In this document: positions 9,183-17,899 of the stretch, piece by piece
How positions within the stretch are numbered: the first letter of the stretch is position 1
How the letters are laid out: the number at the start of each line of letters is the position of its first letter
Source of the DNA: a virus
Length of the DNA stretch: 64,000 nt
Virus record (IMG/VR): IMGVR_UViG_3300009502_001313
Span: 38,941 to 102,940 of that record
Strand: one strand, 5' to 3'
Position numbers and translations under genes: made by a program
The notes under the pieces: generated by a model
Told to the model about the DNA's origin: nothing
What the model saw: only the letters and a program-made list of their open reading frames with translations
The model's database searches: none

Positions 9183-9724
9183 TTATAATCCTTTTTGTTA
9201 AATAACTGTTCTACTTCGTTATCATTCAGACCCATTGCTTGACATAAACCAACCAATTGTTCTAACCCTTCATTAGTAGCAACTAGCACATTTACATATT
9301 CATTGGCCTGTCTTTTTGAGATTTCAAACTTTTTAGACACCAGATTTAATAAATCTGGACTATGTTTAATAATTTTGGTTTTAATCCAAGGAACCCATCT
9401 ATTGTTTTTCGGGGTCAATGAAATTAAAAGAGTATAAAATTGTGGCGAAGGTATTCTATCAAAATAACGATATAAGAAGGCCATTTCACCCACACAATCA
9501 TCATCCATTGATAATGCCCGAAGAAGCATGAAATGATTAAAGGATTTCTGGTTTTCTTCGGAAAGGTTATTGAAATAATCCGGGGCTTGAACACCCCGAA
9601 TATGTTTCACATGATCAAACAACGAGAGTTTAGCTGAGTTCTCTACGTCGTTCGAGTTGCGTAGCGGCTTTAACGGCTTCTTTGGTTTTACCGGTAGTGA
9701 TTCTCTTTGCGTCTTTGATTTCAT
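9179..9724 (-). CDS. 62: Sliding-clamp loader small subunit (T4 gp62-like)
   Basis: The 181-residue protein resembles T4 gp62, the A subunit of the phage clamp loader that works with the ATPase gp44. The recognisable part is FNHFMLLRALSM followed by a helical segment ending RWVPWIKTKI, the usual gp62 order, at the usual size (T4 gp62 is 187 residues). The first about 40 residues are basic and proline-rich and lie in a region that also codes, in another frame, for the previous gene. ATG 9724 is the only Met before the conserved part. It is coupled to the dNMP kinase by a GTGA overlap. Confidence 0.7.
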   Translation of the reverse strand: MKSKTQRESLPVKPKKPLKPLRNSNDVENSAKLSLFDHVKHIRGVQAPDYFNNLSEENQKSFNHFMLLRALSMDDDCVGEMAFLYRYFDRIPSPQFYTLLISLTPKNNRWVPWIKTKIIKHSPDLLNLVSKKFEISKRQANEYVNVLVATNEGLEQLVGLCQAMGLNDNEVEQLFNKKDYK

Positions 9725-9917
9725 GTTCTAACTTTGTAAACTTTTTTCCAATAATTCCAAAATTCTCTACAATGGCACGTTCACCCTCTCGAACCTTTGC
9801 TTTCAAAGCAGTATGATCCCCCACTAAATTTTCAAACCGCTGTTGATATGCCCACAGAAGATAACCTACAACCATGATAGATATAAAACTAATAGTAAGA
9901 AATAATTCAACAACCAT
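9630..9917 (-). CDS. Single-pass membrane protein with coiled coil
   Basis: This 95-residue protein has one N-terminal membrane segment (about residues 3-23) and a charged helical remainder likely to form a coiled coil. It starts 2 nt before the stop of the next small gene (9920-10090), and its last 95 nt overlap the start of the clamp-loader gene in a different frame. No family is recognised; small phage membrane proteins of this shape often sit among replication genes. Confidence 0.55.
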   Translation of the reverse strand: MVVELFLTISFISIMVVGYLLWAYQQRFENLVGDHTALKAKVREGERAIVENFGIIGKKFTKLEHEIKDAKRITTGKTKEAVKAATQLERRRELS

Positions 9918-9919
9918 AT

Positions 9920-10090
9920 TTACGGTTCATCCGAAAATTCCGGTGGTTCTGGAACTTCTAATGAATCTTGATTAGACGGAGGTCTAAATTTAAACTTTTC
10001 TCCCTCGTACTCTCGAAGTTTACGACTCTTATTACCGGACCTGTCCTTTTTAGGACGCCTAAAATCATTTTTTCTAAATGTTCTCCCCAT
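9920..10090 (-). CDS. Small basic hypothetical protein
   Basis: A 56-residue frame runs from ATG 10090 to TAA 9920-9922. The product starts MGRTFRKNDFRRPKKDRSG, is very rich in Lys and Arg in its first half, and ends in an acidic Pro/Glu tail. It lies directly downstream of a good TTGACG-N17-TATAGT promoter (10124-10152) and directly upstream of the membrane-protein gene. These features support a real gene. Function is unknown; the composition suggests nucleic-acid binding. Confidence 0.6.
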   Translation of the reverse strand: MGRTFRKNDFRRPKKDRSGNKSRKLREYEGEKFKFRPPSNQDSLEVPEPPEFSDEP

Positions 10091-10123
10091 ATTGTATATT
10101 TTGTATTTGGTTCATATTTACTA

Positions 10124-10152
10124 ACTATATCACATTTACATTAAAACGTCAA
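10124..10152 (-). promoter_or_regulatory. Sigma-70-type promoter
   Basis: On the minus strand TTGACG (10147-10152) and TATAGT (10124-10129) are separated by 17 nt. It points at the small basic protein, membrane protein, clamp-loader and dNMP kinase genes. Confidence 0.6.
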
Positions 10153-10181
10153 CTTTTATATGTTTTTTGTTCATTTTATTC

Positions 10182-10189
10182 TATTTATA
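10182..10189 (+). promoter_or_regulatory. TATTTATA motif before the plus-strand gene at 10193
   Basis: CTATTTATAG ends 3 nt before ATG 10193. The same octamer, always in gene-sense orientation, precedes at least ten minus-strand genes; this is the plus-strand example. Confidence 0.4.
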
Positions 10190-10192
10190 GAC

Positions 10193-10516
10193 ATGCTTAA
10201 AGAACGAGTATTAAATCCATCCAAAAAAGATTTCATTCATGGAACTATGTTTAATTTAGTATTCCTTGGAAAGGACGCAGTATTATATGATTCCGATTGG
10301 GGAGATCCCATTATTTATGCATCAAAAGGAACAGTTCGAGGGAATTTTAAAAATCCAAAATTATTTTCCGCACTCATAGATCAAAACGATGGCTCCTCAT
10401 ACTTAGAAAAAATAATTACTTTATATGTTTATCGCATGCAAGGGAACGGTGAGATAAAAAAAATTGGAACTCCACTTACGGGCAAGGCGGTTGATATTAA
10501 AGTCCCAAACTACTAA
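10193..10516 (+). CDS. Hypothetical protein
   Basis: The start MLKERVLNPSKKDF at 10193 was preferred over an in-frame ATG at 10160, because the TATTTATA motif lies directly before 10193 and the upstream residues are only hydrophobic filler. The 107-residue product looks like a compact beta-rich soluble protein. It is one of only two plus-strand genes after position 8536, and ends convergently (20 nt overlap) with the gene at 10497. No family is recognised. Confidence 0.55.
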   Translation: MLKERVLNPSKKDFIHGTMFNLVFLGKDAVLYDSDWGDPIIYASKGTVRGNFKNPKLFSALIDQNDGSSYLEKIITLYVYRMQGNGEIKKIGTPLTGKAVDIKVPNY

Positions 10517-10703
10517 TATCATATAGGGCATCCAAACAAACAATGATGTGGGCAGATTCGTTATAACCTTCCATATCATATTCCAATTCAGTATCTTCTT
10601 TTGATAGATTGGTATAAATCATTTTATTTTTTTTCTTCGACCATATACCATACACCCGAATAGACATTCCTTTTTTAGGATTTTTTCTTTTTTTAACGGG
10701 CAT
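10497..10703 (-). CDS. Small hypothetical protein
   Basis: The product has 68 residues with a Lys-rich N-terminus (MPVKKRKNPKKG) and a mixed remainder. The start is an ATG preceded by an AT-rich leader. It overlaps the 3' end of the plus-strand gene 10193-10516 by 20 nt and follows the gene 10734-11099 in the same direction. Its coding status rests on length, position and composition. Confidence 0.5.
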   Translation of the reverse strand: MPVKKRKNPKKGMSIRVYGIWSKKKNKMIYTNLSKEDTELEYDMEGYNESAHIIVCLDALYDISSLGL

Positions 10704-10733
10704 ATGGTATATGGCGGGGTGATATAATAATTC

Positions 10734-11099
10734 TTATACTGGCAACAGTTCCGATTTAACCGTCGGTTTTGGTACAAAAGCAGCAACCATCGGCGCAATT
10801 TTCAATTTAGCGAGACGGTTCTCTTCAACCAAAATAATTTGCCGTGATTTAGTGGAATCTAACATTACCTGAGAAATAGGCGTAAACGCAAATACCTTCC
10901 GAGGTCTTCCTTGAAGGCCAGTTATATAACCGATTTCCCCAGCTCTACCATTTTCAATTTCCTTAGTAAGGCGAACTCGTAAAGTAATAGGTTTTGCATT
11001 CTTATTTGCTGCAAATACGTCTTCAATTGTAAAATACGGCGTCTTTGGCCAGTTTACATTAAGACTTGTCGTGTTTTTTCTTTCTTTATTTTTATTCAT
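10734..11099 (-). CDS. Hypothetical protein
   Basis: This 121-residue basic protein has a central segment (PITLRVRLTKEIENGRAGEI) that looks like a small beta-barrel, perhaps SH3/KOW-like. That resemblance is weak and no function is claimed. It is the first gene behind a strong sigma-70-type promoter at 11129-11157, so it is probably expressed early. Confidence 0.6.
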   Translation of the reverse strand: MNKNKERKNTTSLNVNWPKTPYFTIEDVFAANKNAKPITLRVRLTKEIENGRAGEIGYITGLQGRPRKVFAFTPISQVMLDSTKSRQIILVEENRLAKLKIAPMVAAFVPKPTVKSELLPV

Positions 11100-11128
11100 A
11101 ATTTTTACGGTTTATAATTATCAAACTA

Positions 11129-11157
11129 ACAATATCACAGACCCTATAAAATGTCAA
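11129..11157 (-). promoter_or_regulatory. Sigma-70-type promoter
   Basis: On the minus strand TTGACA (11152-11157) and TATTGT (11129-11134) are separated by exactly 17 nt, about 30 nt upstream of ATG 11099. Confidence 0.7.
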
Positions 11158-11166
11158 CACTTTTTT

Positions 11167-13278
11167 TTACTCTTTCAAAAAAAGTTCGTTGATTGATGTT
11201 GCTAATGCAGTGACACTGTTTATATCTAAAAATCTAGCATCCCGTCCATACATGAGTTGAAAGTTCTTTTTGGTGTTATGACCATCCCCGATCCAACTAT
11301 TACATGTTTCATCTTGAATATAATAACTAAGTATATGTATTCCTTGCCTACGGATTTTATTTACTTGATTTTTGGTATGTTCTACTCCGTTTTCATCCCC
11401 ATAATTGAAAATTTGACCTGTTAACGGAGATTTCATAGCAAAATAAGGTTCGCCATCAGAGATATTAAGAAAATATCTATCTTCCTCATCGGGTGCCGCC
11501 TTTGTAAACAAATTCATTATTGCATGAAAAGCCAGCCCCTCCGGAGTGCATCCACAGGGACAAAGATATTGAAACAAATTTTTTACTTTGGAAAATTTAT
11601 CTACTTGAGAATCATATGCCTGAACTACATAAGGCATCTCTACTCCACTAACCGTTTTAGTGGCACGAAAAGAAACGGTGACATGAATGTTATCCACCAT
11701 GGAGGTTGCTTTACAAACAGCCACACACATCGTTATTGTATCATTCCATTTTTTACCGACCATTGATGTACTGGCATCAACGGTAATATGTAAACTTCCT
11801 TTGGAATATTTAGAGATATTTATTTTCTCAAAAATATCTTCCGAATCAAATCCAGCCGAATAAATTAATCGTTTATTAATTTTCCCATAACGTTTTCGAA
11901 TTTCTTTATTTCGATTGGATTCTCTACGAATAATCAGTTTCCGACCCAATTTATTTCCCAACAAAATTCCTTTTTGCACCGCCTCCGCCATTGCGTTATC
12001 AGGTCTAATATTGCCATCTCCATCTTTCCAAGCATTAACCATGGGGAAAACTTCCTTCCCGGCTTCAATCAACTCCATAGTAAGTTTTTTTACAACTACG
12101 CAGCCGATCCGAAGTGTAGCATCGTTCCCCGACATTGTTACTGGTACATATACGAGTTCAATACCGTGTTTTTCAATCAAATCCAACATCTTTTTCTGTA
12201 AATCGCCAAGTTCCTGCTTAGAGGTATTTCCATGAACGTAATGAATTTGTTTGTCCACGGACTGTTTAACTTCTTTTGGAAGTTCTTTATCCGCAGATTT
12301 ACTTGTCTGAGATGTTGCCGATTTGTTTTCATCATCAATATCTTTGGGGCGTTGAGCCAATGCATTCGCAATATCTTGCATTGTTCTATCTGAATCGCTT
12401 TTTTCTTTATTTTTCTTCTCATTTGCATTCGGTCGAGTATCTTTAAAGAAAGAATTGACATCTATCCGCTTATTTTGAGAACTGGGAGACGGTGTTGGGA
12501 TCGACTTATCGTGATACAATTGTAAATTTTTAAGCACGATTTCAACCACCTTGAACGATACGGCAATGCGTTGTGAGGTGTTAGTTAACCGAGAAATCGA
12601 AGATATATTAATTGTTTTTGCTATATCTTCAAGTCCCGGCAAGGACATCAAATCAGTTAAAGGATTAGTAAAATTAACAATTCGAAATTCGTAAGAGGTA
12701 AGGCTAGGATGGCGATAATCATTGCTAAGTAAAAGCTGATCAATAACTGAGGTATTAAAACAAACATTATAAGATTCCTCATAATATCCAATATAGCCTG
12801 GCACCCGAGATATAACCCAATCATCGATGTACCAATCTTCCACGATGTTAAACATCGTTTTTAAAAATCGCTCCATCGTTATCCGGCGAATATTATTCTT
12901 TTTGCAAAAATCCCAAATAAGTTTTGGAGTATTAAATGGAATAGTTTTGGCCAAATCAAAATCAGTAAGAACCGTGTGTGCCGCCTCATGTAAAGCCAAC
13001 CCAACCGCTTGATCGAAATCCTTGCGACGTTTAATTGCAGTCGTAATATAAATCTCTTTACCACCAATATTATAACTTTCTCCAACAGACTTAAAATAAA
13101 CTGGAATAGTTATCCCCGTTAAAATGTCTACGTAATTCGAGATAATTCGTCGAACCGATGCCAATTGAATTAAATCAATTGAAAATGCACCATCTGGATT
13201 TTCGGAACTAGTATCAATATAATTCGAATAGGTTTCCTGTTCTAACCAAAAATCCGAATAAATTGGATTATCACTCAT
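11167..13278 (-). CDS. VWA-domain protein with HEAAH metallopeptidase-like motif (partner of MoxR ATPase)
   Basis: The N-terminal part of this 703-residue protein contains ALHEAAHTVL, a zinc-type HExxH-like signature seen in CobT/VWA-type phage proteins. The middle (about 270-350) is charged and low-complexity. The C-terminal third is a von Willebrand A domain with the MIDAS motif DASTSM. Its ATG overlaps the stop of the MoxR-like ATPase gene (ATGA), the classic arrangement of MoxR/VWA pairs. In such pairs the ATPase remodels a target that the VWA protein binds through Mg2+. The target in this phage is unknown; related pairs act in metal insertion and enzyme activation. Confidence 0.75.
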   Translation of the reverse strand: MSDNPIYSDFWLEQETYSNYIDTSSENPDGAFSIDLIQLASVRRIISNYVDILTGITIPVYFKSVGESYNIGGKEIYITTAIKRRKDFDQAVGLALHEAAHTVLTDFDLAKTIPFNTPKLIWDFCKKNNIRRITMERFLKTMFNIVEDWYIDDWVISRVPGYIGYYEESYNVCFNTSVIDQLLLSNDYRHPSLTSYEFRIVNFTNPLTDLMSLPGLEDIAKTINISSISRLTNTSQRIAVSFKVVEIVLKNLQLYHDKSIPTPSPSSQNKRIDVNSFFKDTRPNANEKKNKEKSDSDRTMQDIANALAQRPKDIDDENKSATSQTSKSADKELPKEVKQSVDKQIHYVHGNTSKQELGDLQKKMLDLIEKHGIELVYVPVTMSGNDATLRIGCVVVKKLTMELIEAGKEVFPMVNAWKDGDGNIRPDNAMAEAVQKGILLGNKLGRKLIIRRESNRNKEIRKRYGKINKRLIYSAGFDSEDIFEKINISKYSKGSLHITVDASTSMVGKKWNDTITMCVAVCKATSMVDNIHVTVSFRATKTVSGVEMPYVVQAYDSQVDKFSKVKNLFQYLCPCGCTPEGLAFHAIMNLFTKAAPDEEDRYFLNISDGEPYFAMKSPLTGQIFNYGDENGVEHTKNQVNKIRRQGIHILSYYIQDETCNSWIGDGHNTKKNFQLMYGRDARFLDINSVTALATSINELFLKE

Positions 13279-14198
13279 TTATTTTTATTAGTAGGATCAT
13301 TGAGTGGTGTTTTTGCTCCCGGCTTAGAAATATATCCCTCAATAATTTGTTTTATAAATATTTTTTCCGATTCGACTCCGCCCTCATCACTGTAATCCGG
13401 ATAAATAGCCATTTCAGCTATTTCCGCAAGAGTAAATCCATCTTCAATTAACTGAGCCATTTCAAGAACTGCTCCCGTTGGAATAAAACAAGAAAGCCGA
13501 GGTTCATCTTTTTTTAATTCAGTTATGGTCTTATGCGCAATGTCACAAATATTCCATGTCGGAGACCCTTTATCTATAGTTAAACCGGGATACAAAATTT
13601 TTATCAAATGAAGAAGTTCATCTCGGTTCAAAGGTAGCATTTCGACCTTCACTGGAAACCGTGCCGCCATTGCCCGATCTAAGGTTCTTGTAGAAGTATA
13701 TTCACTCCCAATATTAGAAGTTGCAATAAAACACACACTATCGTCCACTTTTATAACAGGAGAGTGTTCATCCTCATCCAGTCGTAAATACCGTTGAGTG
13801 GAATCAAGAGTTGGAATAAGAATGTTCCAAAAATCATGACTCCCTCTGGTTAATTCATCTAGCAATACAATAGCATTTTTCGTTTGAATAGCTTCGACAA
13901 ATTGAGATTTACAAAATAATGTTCCAGTATCTTTTTTAAATACGGTATTTCCTATCAATGTCGCCCTAGCATCTTGCCCGCCACCACAATTGAAAACGAA
14001 AAATGGCAACTGTAACACCTCTGCTGCGGCTCTAGCAACACTGGTTTTGCCACACCGAGTATGACCTACAAATAAAATATTTTTACGTCGATATACCGCC
14101 CACAATAAATATTTCCATTTTAAATCACTGATAATAAGGGTCCGAGGTTTCAAAGAGCTTGCTTGCACAAGCAATTCCGAGATTTTACTAGTTTCCAT
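13275..14198 (-). CDS. MoxR-family AAA+ ATPase
   Basis: From ATG 14198 the product has 307 residues; an in-frame TTG at 14234 would add 12 residues but lies against a terminator hairpin. Motifs are a Walker A GHTRCGKTS, a Walker B AIVLLDEL, sensor 1 FIATSN and an arginine region LDRAMAARF, all in the usual MoxR order. It is a cytoplasmic chaperone-type ATPase. The 4-nt overlap with the VWA gene indicates a working pair. It is the first gene after a terminator, so a promoter may lie at about 14200-14240, though none is clear. Confidence 0.85.
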   Translation of the reverse strand: METSKISELLVQASSLKPRTLIISDLKWKYLLWAVYRRKNILFVGHTRCGKTSVARAAAEVLQLPFFVFNCGGGQDARATLIGNTVFKKDTGTLFCKSQFVEAIQTKNAIVLLDELTRGSHDFWNILIPTLDSTQRYLRLDEDEHSPVIKVDDSVCFIATSNIGSEYTSTRTLDRAMAARFPVKVEMLPLNRDELLHLIKILYPGLTIDKGSPTWNICDIAHKTITELKKDEPRLSCFIPTGAVLEMAQLIEDGFTLAEIAEMAIYPDYSDEGGVESEKIFIKQIIEGYISKPGAKTPLNDPTNKNK

Positions 14199-14242
14199 TT
14201 GATGTAACCTAGCAGAAAAACGAACAGTTGTCAATCAAAGAA

Positions 14243-14269
14243 AAAAGCGCACCAACCGGGTGCGCTTTT
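14243..14269 (-). terminator. Rho-independent terminator
   Basis: AAAAGCGCACC and GGTGCGCTTTT form an 11-bp stem with a 5-nt loop. On the minus strand it is followed by a T-rich run, and it lies 20-46 nt after the stop of the gene 14289-14999. It could work on both strands. Confidence 0.85.
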
Positions 14270-14288
14270 CGGGTCTGGTTAACCGAAA

Positions 14289-14999
14289 TTAGGTTTGTTT
14301 CACGGTCAATTTGGTGTTGGGTTTATGTCTACGCAACTTTACGGGAGTGGTTACTTTATGTTGATCTTGTTTTTTAAATTTCTCAACTTCTTTCATTGGT
14401 TTATCTGGCAAATCATCTTCGTTCGTCACTTGATCTTCCACATATCGTTTATCTTTATTCTTTTCTTTAGAAAACGGCTTATCCGTAGACATTGTTTTCG
14501 GCTTATCTTTTTGGTTTAACCCCTTGTCTGTGGCTGGAATTTGATCTTCTCTATTTCTCCACGATTTGTCTCTAGCCTTTTCCACACCTGTATGTGTTTT
14601 TTGAGATAAATTATTTTTAACAAAATCAAGAACCTGTTTCCAATTTAATCCGGTAAAGAAATAACGATCTTCATTACGAGGCATATATACTATTTTATAA
14701 TTATCCTCCCACAGCGGAGTAATCCAAACATATAACATATCTCCGCCGTTAATGGTTAAATCATCATGATCATTCCATGCAACAATGAAACTCTTATCAA
14801 CTGCTTTCACTGCTTTAGCAAGCTGATCCTGCATTTCTTCTTTAGTATCAACATCACGGGAATTTGGGTCAGATGGAAATACCTTATCTTTATCTTTTGC
14901 ATCAACGTTTAATCCATTATTGTCCATTTCGGGCACTCGTTTAGAGATTTCTTCGTTGAGAATTCGACGAACCATGTTCTGAAAAATAGTTTTGTTCAT
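14289..14999 (-). CDS. Hypothetical protein with capsid-targeting-like N-terminus
   Basis: The 236-residue protein begins MNKTIFQNMVRRILNEEI, an amphipathic helix of the kind shared by five other proteins in the window. A compact domain follows (about 50-130, with DMLYVWITPLWEDNYKIVYM), then a long Lys/Asp-rich disordered tail. A TATTTATA motif lies 8 nt upstream and a strong terminator follows. The leader suggests incorporation into the virion head and proteolytic maturation; that role is inference. Confidence 0.65.
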   Translation of the reverse strand: MNKTIFQNMVRRILNEEISKRVPEMDNNGLNVDAKDKDKVFPSDPNSRDVDTKEEMQDQLAKAVKAVDKSFIVAWNDHDDLTINGGDMLYVWITPLWEDNYKIVYMPRNEDRYFFTGLNWKQVLDFVKNNLSQKTHTGVEKARDKSWRNREDQIPATDKGLNQKDKPKTMSTDKPFSKEKNKDKRYVEDQVTNEDDLPDKPMKEVEKFKKQDQHKVTTPVKLRRHKPNTKLTVKQT

Positions 15000-15007
15000 A
15001 TTATAAC

Positions 15008-15015
15008 TATAAATA
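15008..15015 (-). promoter_or_regulatory. TATTTATA motif
   Basis: Minus-strand GATATTTATAG lies 8 nt before ATG 14999. It is one of the recurrent gene-sense copies. Confidence 0.4.
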
Positions 15016-15042
15016 TCACTTCATTTCCCTAAAATAGTAATA

Positions 15043-15783
15043 TTATTCTTTACTTTTTGGAAGCAGTGGACTCCCCGTAGTTGGCACATTGACCCCAATT
15101 AATCTCTGTTTCCATAGCATAAGTTCATCATATTCTCTATCATTTATCTTTGTTCTTATGCCTTCAAGATTTAGGAGTTTTCCAGCCAGCATATCGAAAT
15201 ATAACTCATTTTTTGATTGAATCCCTTTCAATTCAACTCCCAACATTGCAACTTTAGCTTCTATAAGCGATTGCACAAATCCCAATTCTTCATGAAAATG
15301 TTTTCGAGTTTCGCCAGCTTCCAGAATATCTCGATCTACATGAGTTTTTAATTCCCGTTCATTAGTTGAAATATGTTCTTTTATCTGCATTTCAAGCCGA
15401 TTAACCAATGCTAATCCAACCGGATGCATGTCTAGCTTGATATGCTCAACCATCGAATTATTGGCTTGGGCAATAGTTTCTTTATTATTTTGAGTTTGTT
15501 GATTGAGTGGCCAAAAAACCGCAGATGCAAGAGCCATAATAAAAAAACCTATGCTAACAAACAAAGACCAATCGGTTTTTTTGGGAGCTTGGGCGGTAGT
15601 AATGGCAATCGTCAACTCCCCCATTTTATTATCTAGATTTATTGCATTTTCTCGCATGGAAATAGCAATATCATTGACATTCTTCGTTAGAATATCAAGT
15701 CCGGTTTCGAGTCGCACAACCCGAGGTTCCAACTGGGAATCGTTCATCATATCAATAATTCGTTGTTTTTTTCTGATCGCCAT
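15043..15783 (-). CDS. Membrane-anchored coiled-coil protein
   Basis: ATG 15783 is preceded by a good ribosome-binding site (AAAGAGGTG); the in-frame TTG at 15789 is less likely. The 246-residue protein has a coiled-coil N-terminal half, one membrane segment (about 72-94, SLFVSIGFFIMALASAVFW) and a second helical, coiled-coil half rich in Glu and Lys. No enzymatic motif is visible. The topology resembles phage proteins anchored in the host inner membrane. Function is unknown. Confidence 0.65.
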   Translation of the reverse strand: MAIRKKQRIIDMMNDSQLEPRVVRLETGLDILTKNVNDIAISMRENAINLDNKMGELTIAITTAQAPKKTDWSLFVSIGFFIMALASAVFWPLNQQTQNNKETIAQANNSMVEHIKLDMHPVGLALVNRLEMQIKEHISTNERELKTHVDRDILEAGETRKHFHEELGFVQSLIEAKVAMLGVELKGIQSKNELYFDMLAGKLLNLEGIRTKINDREYDELMLWKQRLIGVNVPTTGSPLLPKSKE

Positions 15784-15843
15784 ACACAATTCACCTCTTT
15801 ACTGGGTAATTTTGATCCATCGTTACATAATATGATGGGTGAT

Positions 15844-15851
15844 TATAAATA
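15844..15851 (-). promoter_or_regulatory. TATTTATA motif
   Basis: Minus-strand ATATTTATAATC lies 60 nt before ATG 15783, just outside the IS607-type element. Confidence 0.35.
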
Positions 15852-15879
15852 TGTACAGTTGAATAAAAAACATGACATT

Positions 15880-17181
15880 TTATTCTTTTTTATGAAGTAG
15901 GGACTGTAAACTCCTACCATCTAAATCATAGAATCCATCTTCCCTCCACATAAACCCATCTTTTCTATTGAGATTTAGATTTCGTAAATCATACGGGATT
16001 TCGGGAAGACTTATTTCGTGGTTTTTTGCTGCATTTAAATCAGCATCCATCGTGTTTCCACAATGTTTACATGAATAAATTTTTCCTTTCCGATTCGATT
16101 TACGAACATTTCCACAGCAACTACATCTCTGAGACCTATAAGTTGAAGATTGATAAATTAACCTAATTCCTCGATCTTCACACACCGACTCTATCTTGTC
16201 TCTAATTAATGTATTTTGCCAATGAGAAAGTTTCTTACTTGTTCGATTTTTATATCCAATATTCCGGATTTCTTCTAAATTTATTTGCTTTATATTATCC
16301 AAATTCAAATGATTTATTGACCAATTAACAAAATTTTCTTGATGATCCTTTGCTCTTTTAAATGCATTCGATCCACGGGTTTTTTTCAACACAGTATTCA
16401 ATATTGAATCTAATGAATGTCCGTGATTATCAGTCAATAATGTTGTAATTCCATTGCTACAAGTCAGCACCGTTTTCAATCCCTGATCACATCCAATAAT
16501 ATTTCCTTCGTCTCTCAATTTAGGGATATCAATCTCCCATCTAATATCAATTGAATTATTTTTAACCAGAAATGAATTTAACATCTTCCCTCTATTCATT
16601 AATCCAATAGAATGACGGTCAAATTTTACGGGAATTTTAATCTTGATTTTATTTGTTGTTAAACATTTAAACTGAAGAAACCCATTAAAATCATTGGATT
16701 CCGGGGTAAACATAAAATCCGCACAAATAGAATTTAATTCCATATTAGCAATATAACCATTTGGTTTTTGTGGAATATTTTGTTTAATTTTACGGATTAA
16801 TAATTTAAGACTTTTCTTTGATTTTCCAGATAATTTATGCTTATTGAAAATATAAATTCTTTTTCTTTGTTTTTCTAACGATGCCTTAATCATTCCCATC
16901 GCCTGAGTCATACAACACTTGAGCAATCTTCCTGATAGATTTGTAATTAATCCCGAATTACTAATTATATTGGACGTAACAAATTGAGGAGCATCATACT
17001 TATTATTCTTAATATCCATCATGTGAATAATATTTTTGTCATCGGTCCACGAGTAAGGAGTTATCCACAAATAATCGATAAAATGCTGTAAGCATCTTCG
17101 GTATTCTTTAAGAATAAAGTTTAAATTCTCCAATTTTATATTGTTCGAGAATTTAATTGTATGTTTACTTGATTTGATCAT
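15880..17181 (-). CDS. tnpB: TnpB of the IS607-type element
   Basis: The 433-residue protein has an intact RuvC triad: D232 in IIGCDQGLK, E303/E304 in NLEEIRNI and D381 in MDADLNAAKN. A four-cysteine zinc ribbon lies at about 363-384. By family knowledge it is an RNA-guided DNA endonuclease whose guide RNA comes from the element's right end. The N-terminal half is much diverged from the IS605-type TnpB at 6537, so the two elements entered independently. The start overlaps the tnpA stop as ATGA. Confidence 0.88.
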   Translation of the reverse strand: MIKSSKHTIKFSNNIKLENLNFILKEYRRCLQHFIDYLWITPYSWTDDKNIIHMMDIKNNKYDAPQFVTSNIISNSGLITNLSGRLLKCCMTQAMGMIKASLEKQRKRIYIFNKHKLSGKSKKSLKLLIRKIKQNIPQKPNGYIANMELNSICADFMFTPESNDFNGFLQFKCLTTNKIKIKIPVKFDRHSIGLMNRGKMLNSFLVKNNSIDIRWEIDIPKLRDEGNIIGCDQGLKTVLTCSNGITTLLTDNHGHSLDSILNTVLKKTRGSNAFKRAKDHQENFVNWSINHLNLDNIKQINLEEIRNIGYKNRTSKKLSHWQNTLIRDKIESVCEDRGIRLIYQSSTYRSQRCSCCGNVRKSNRKGKIYSCKHCGNTMDADLNAAKNHEISLPEIPYDLRNLNLNRKDGFMWREDGFYDLDGRSLQSLLHKKE

Positions 17182-17774
17182 TTTACAATTTCCAATTGAT
17201 CGGTCATATTTATAATTTCTTTGATTTTCTTGGTTTTATTATACGCCTTTCTCATTCCGTACAATCTGGCACAGAAAGAATAAATTATGGATACCAAGTC
17301 TTTTATCAAATCCTTATCATCTTCTTTATCCATATGAATTACTATAATTTCTGTTCCTAATTTCTTTGATAATTGCTCGATATAATTAAATCCAAAACGA
17401 GTCAATCTATCTTTATTCTCTACAACAATTCTGGTTGGATTGCTATCAATCATTGTCCACAATTGTTTTCTTTTATCATTCATACCAGAGGCAATCTCTC
17501 TATATATTTTTGATATTTGCCAACCGTTTTTAACACAGAACTCTTCACATCGTTGAACTTGGTATTCCAATTCTGCTTTTCTGGAGTGATTTGAAACTCT
17601 ACAATAAATTACGGTTTTAATTTCCTTCTCTTTGATATTTTCATCATCATAAACTAATATAGTTCCGGTTGATAACTGTTTTGTTTTGGCAGGAAAATTC
17701 CCTTCTTTGAACCATTTCCAAGCAGTTTTATATGTTACACCGTATTGTTTTGCCCATTTAGACAATTTAATCAT
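17178..17774 (-). CDS. tnpA: IS607 transposase TnpA (serine recombinase)
   Basis: The 198-residue protein has an N-terminal MerR-like helix-turn-helix (residues 1-45, with TYKTAWKWFKEGNFPA). A small serine resolvase domain follows, beginning VIYCRVSNHSRK with S61 as the predicted nucleophile, and later containing VENKDRLTRFGF. The length and domain order fit IS607 TnpA, which catalyses transposition with little target specificity. It is coupled to tnpB by overlap. Confidence 0.9.
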   Translation of the reverse strand: MIKLSKWAKQYGVTYKTAWKWFKEGNFPAKTKQLSTGTILVYDDENIKEKEIKTVIYCRVSNHSRKAELEYQVQRCEEFCVKNGWQISKIYREIASGMNDKRKQLWTMIDSNPTRIVVENKDRLTRFGFNYIEQLSKKLGTEIIVIHMDKEDDKDLIKDLVSIIYSFCARLYGMRKAYNKTKKIKEIINMTDQLEIVK

Positions 17775-17899
17775 GAATATACATATATGTTACAAATATG
17801 AAAACGTATAAAAAATGACAAAAAAGTATAATTTAATCTACCAATGAATTACACAATATTACAAACTGTATAAAAGTAAGACAATATTTGTATGAACAA

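Larger units (their letters stand above)
15880..17774 (-). mobile_element. IS607-type element (serine recombinase TnpA plus TnpB)
   Basis: Two coupled genes, tnpA then tnpB with a 4-nt overlap, form the standard IS607 unit. The coordinates cover only the genes; true ends lie outside them, between about 15852 and 15880 on the left and 17775 and 17899 on the right. A short inverted similarity (CAACTGTACA on the minus strand near 15850, AAACTGTATA on the plus strand near 17870) may mark the ends. The element sits just downstream of the ribonucleotide reductase gene. Confidence 0.8.
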
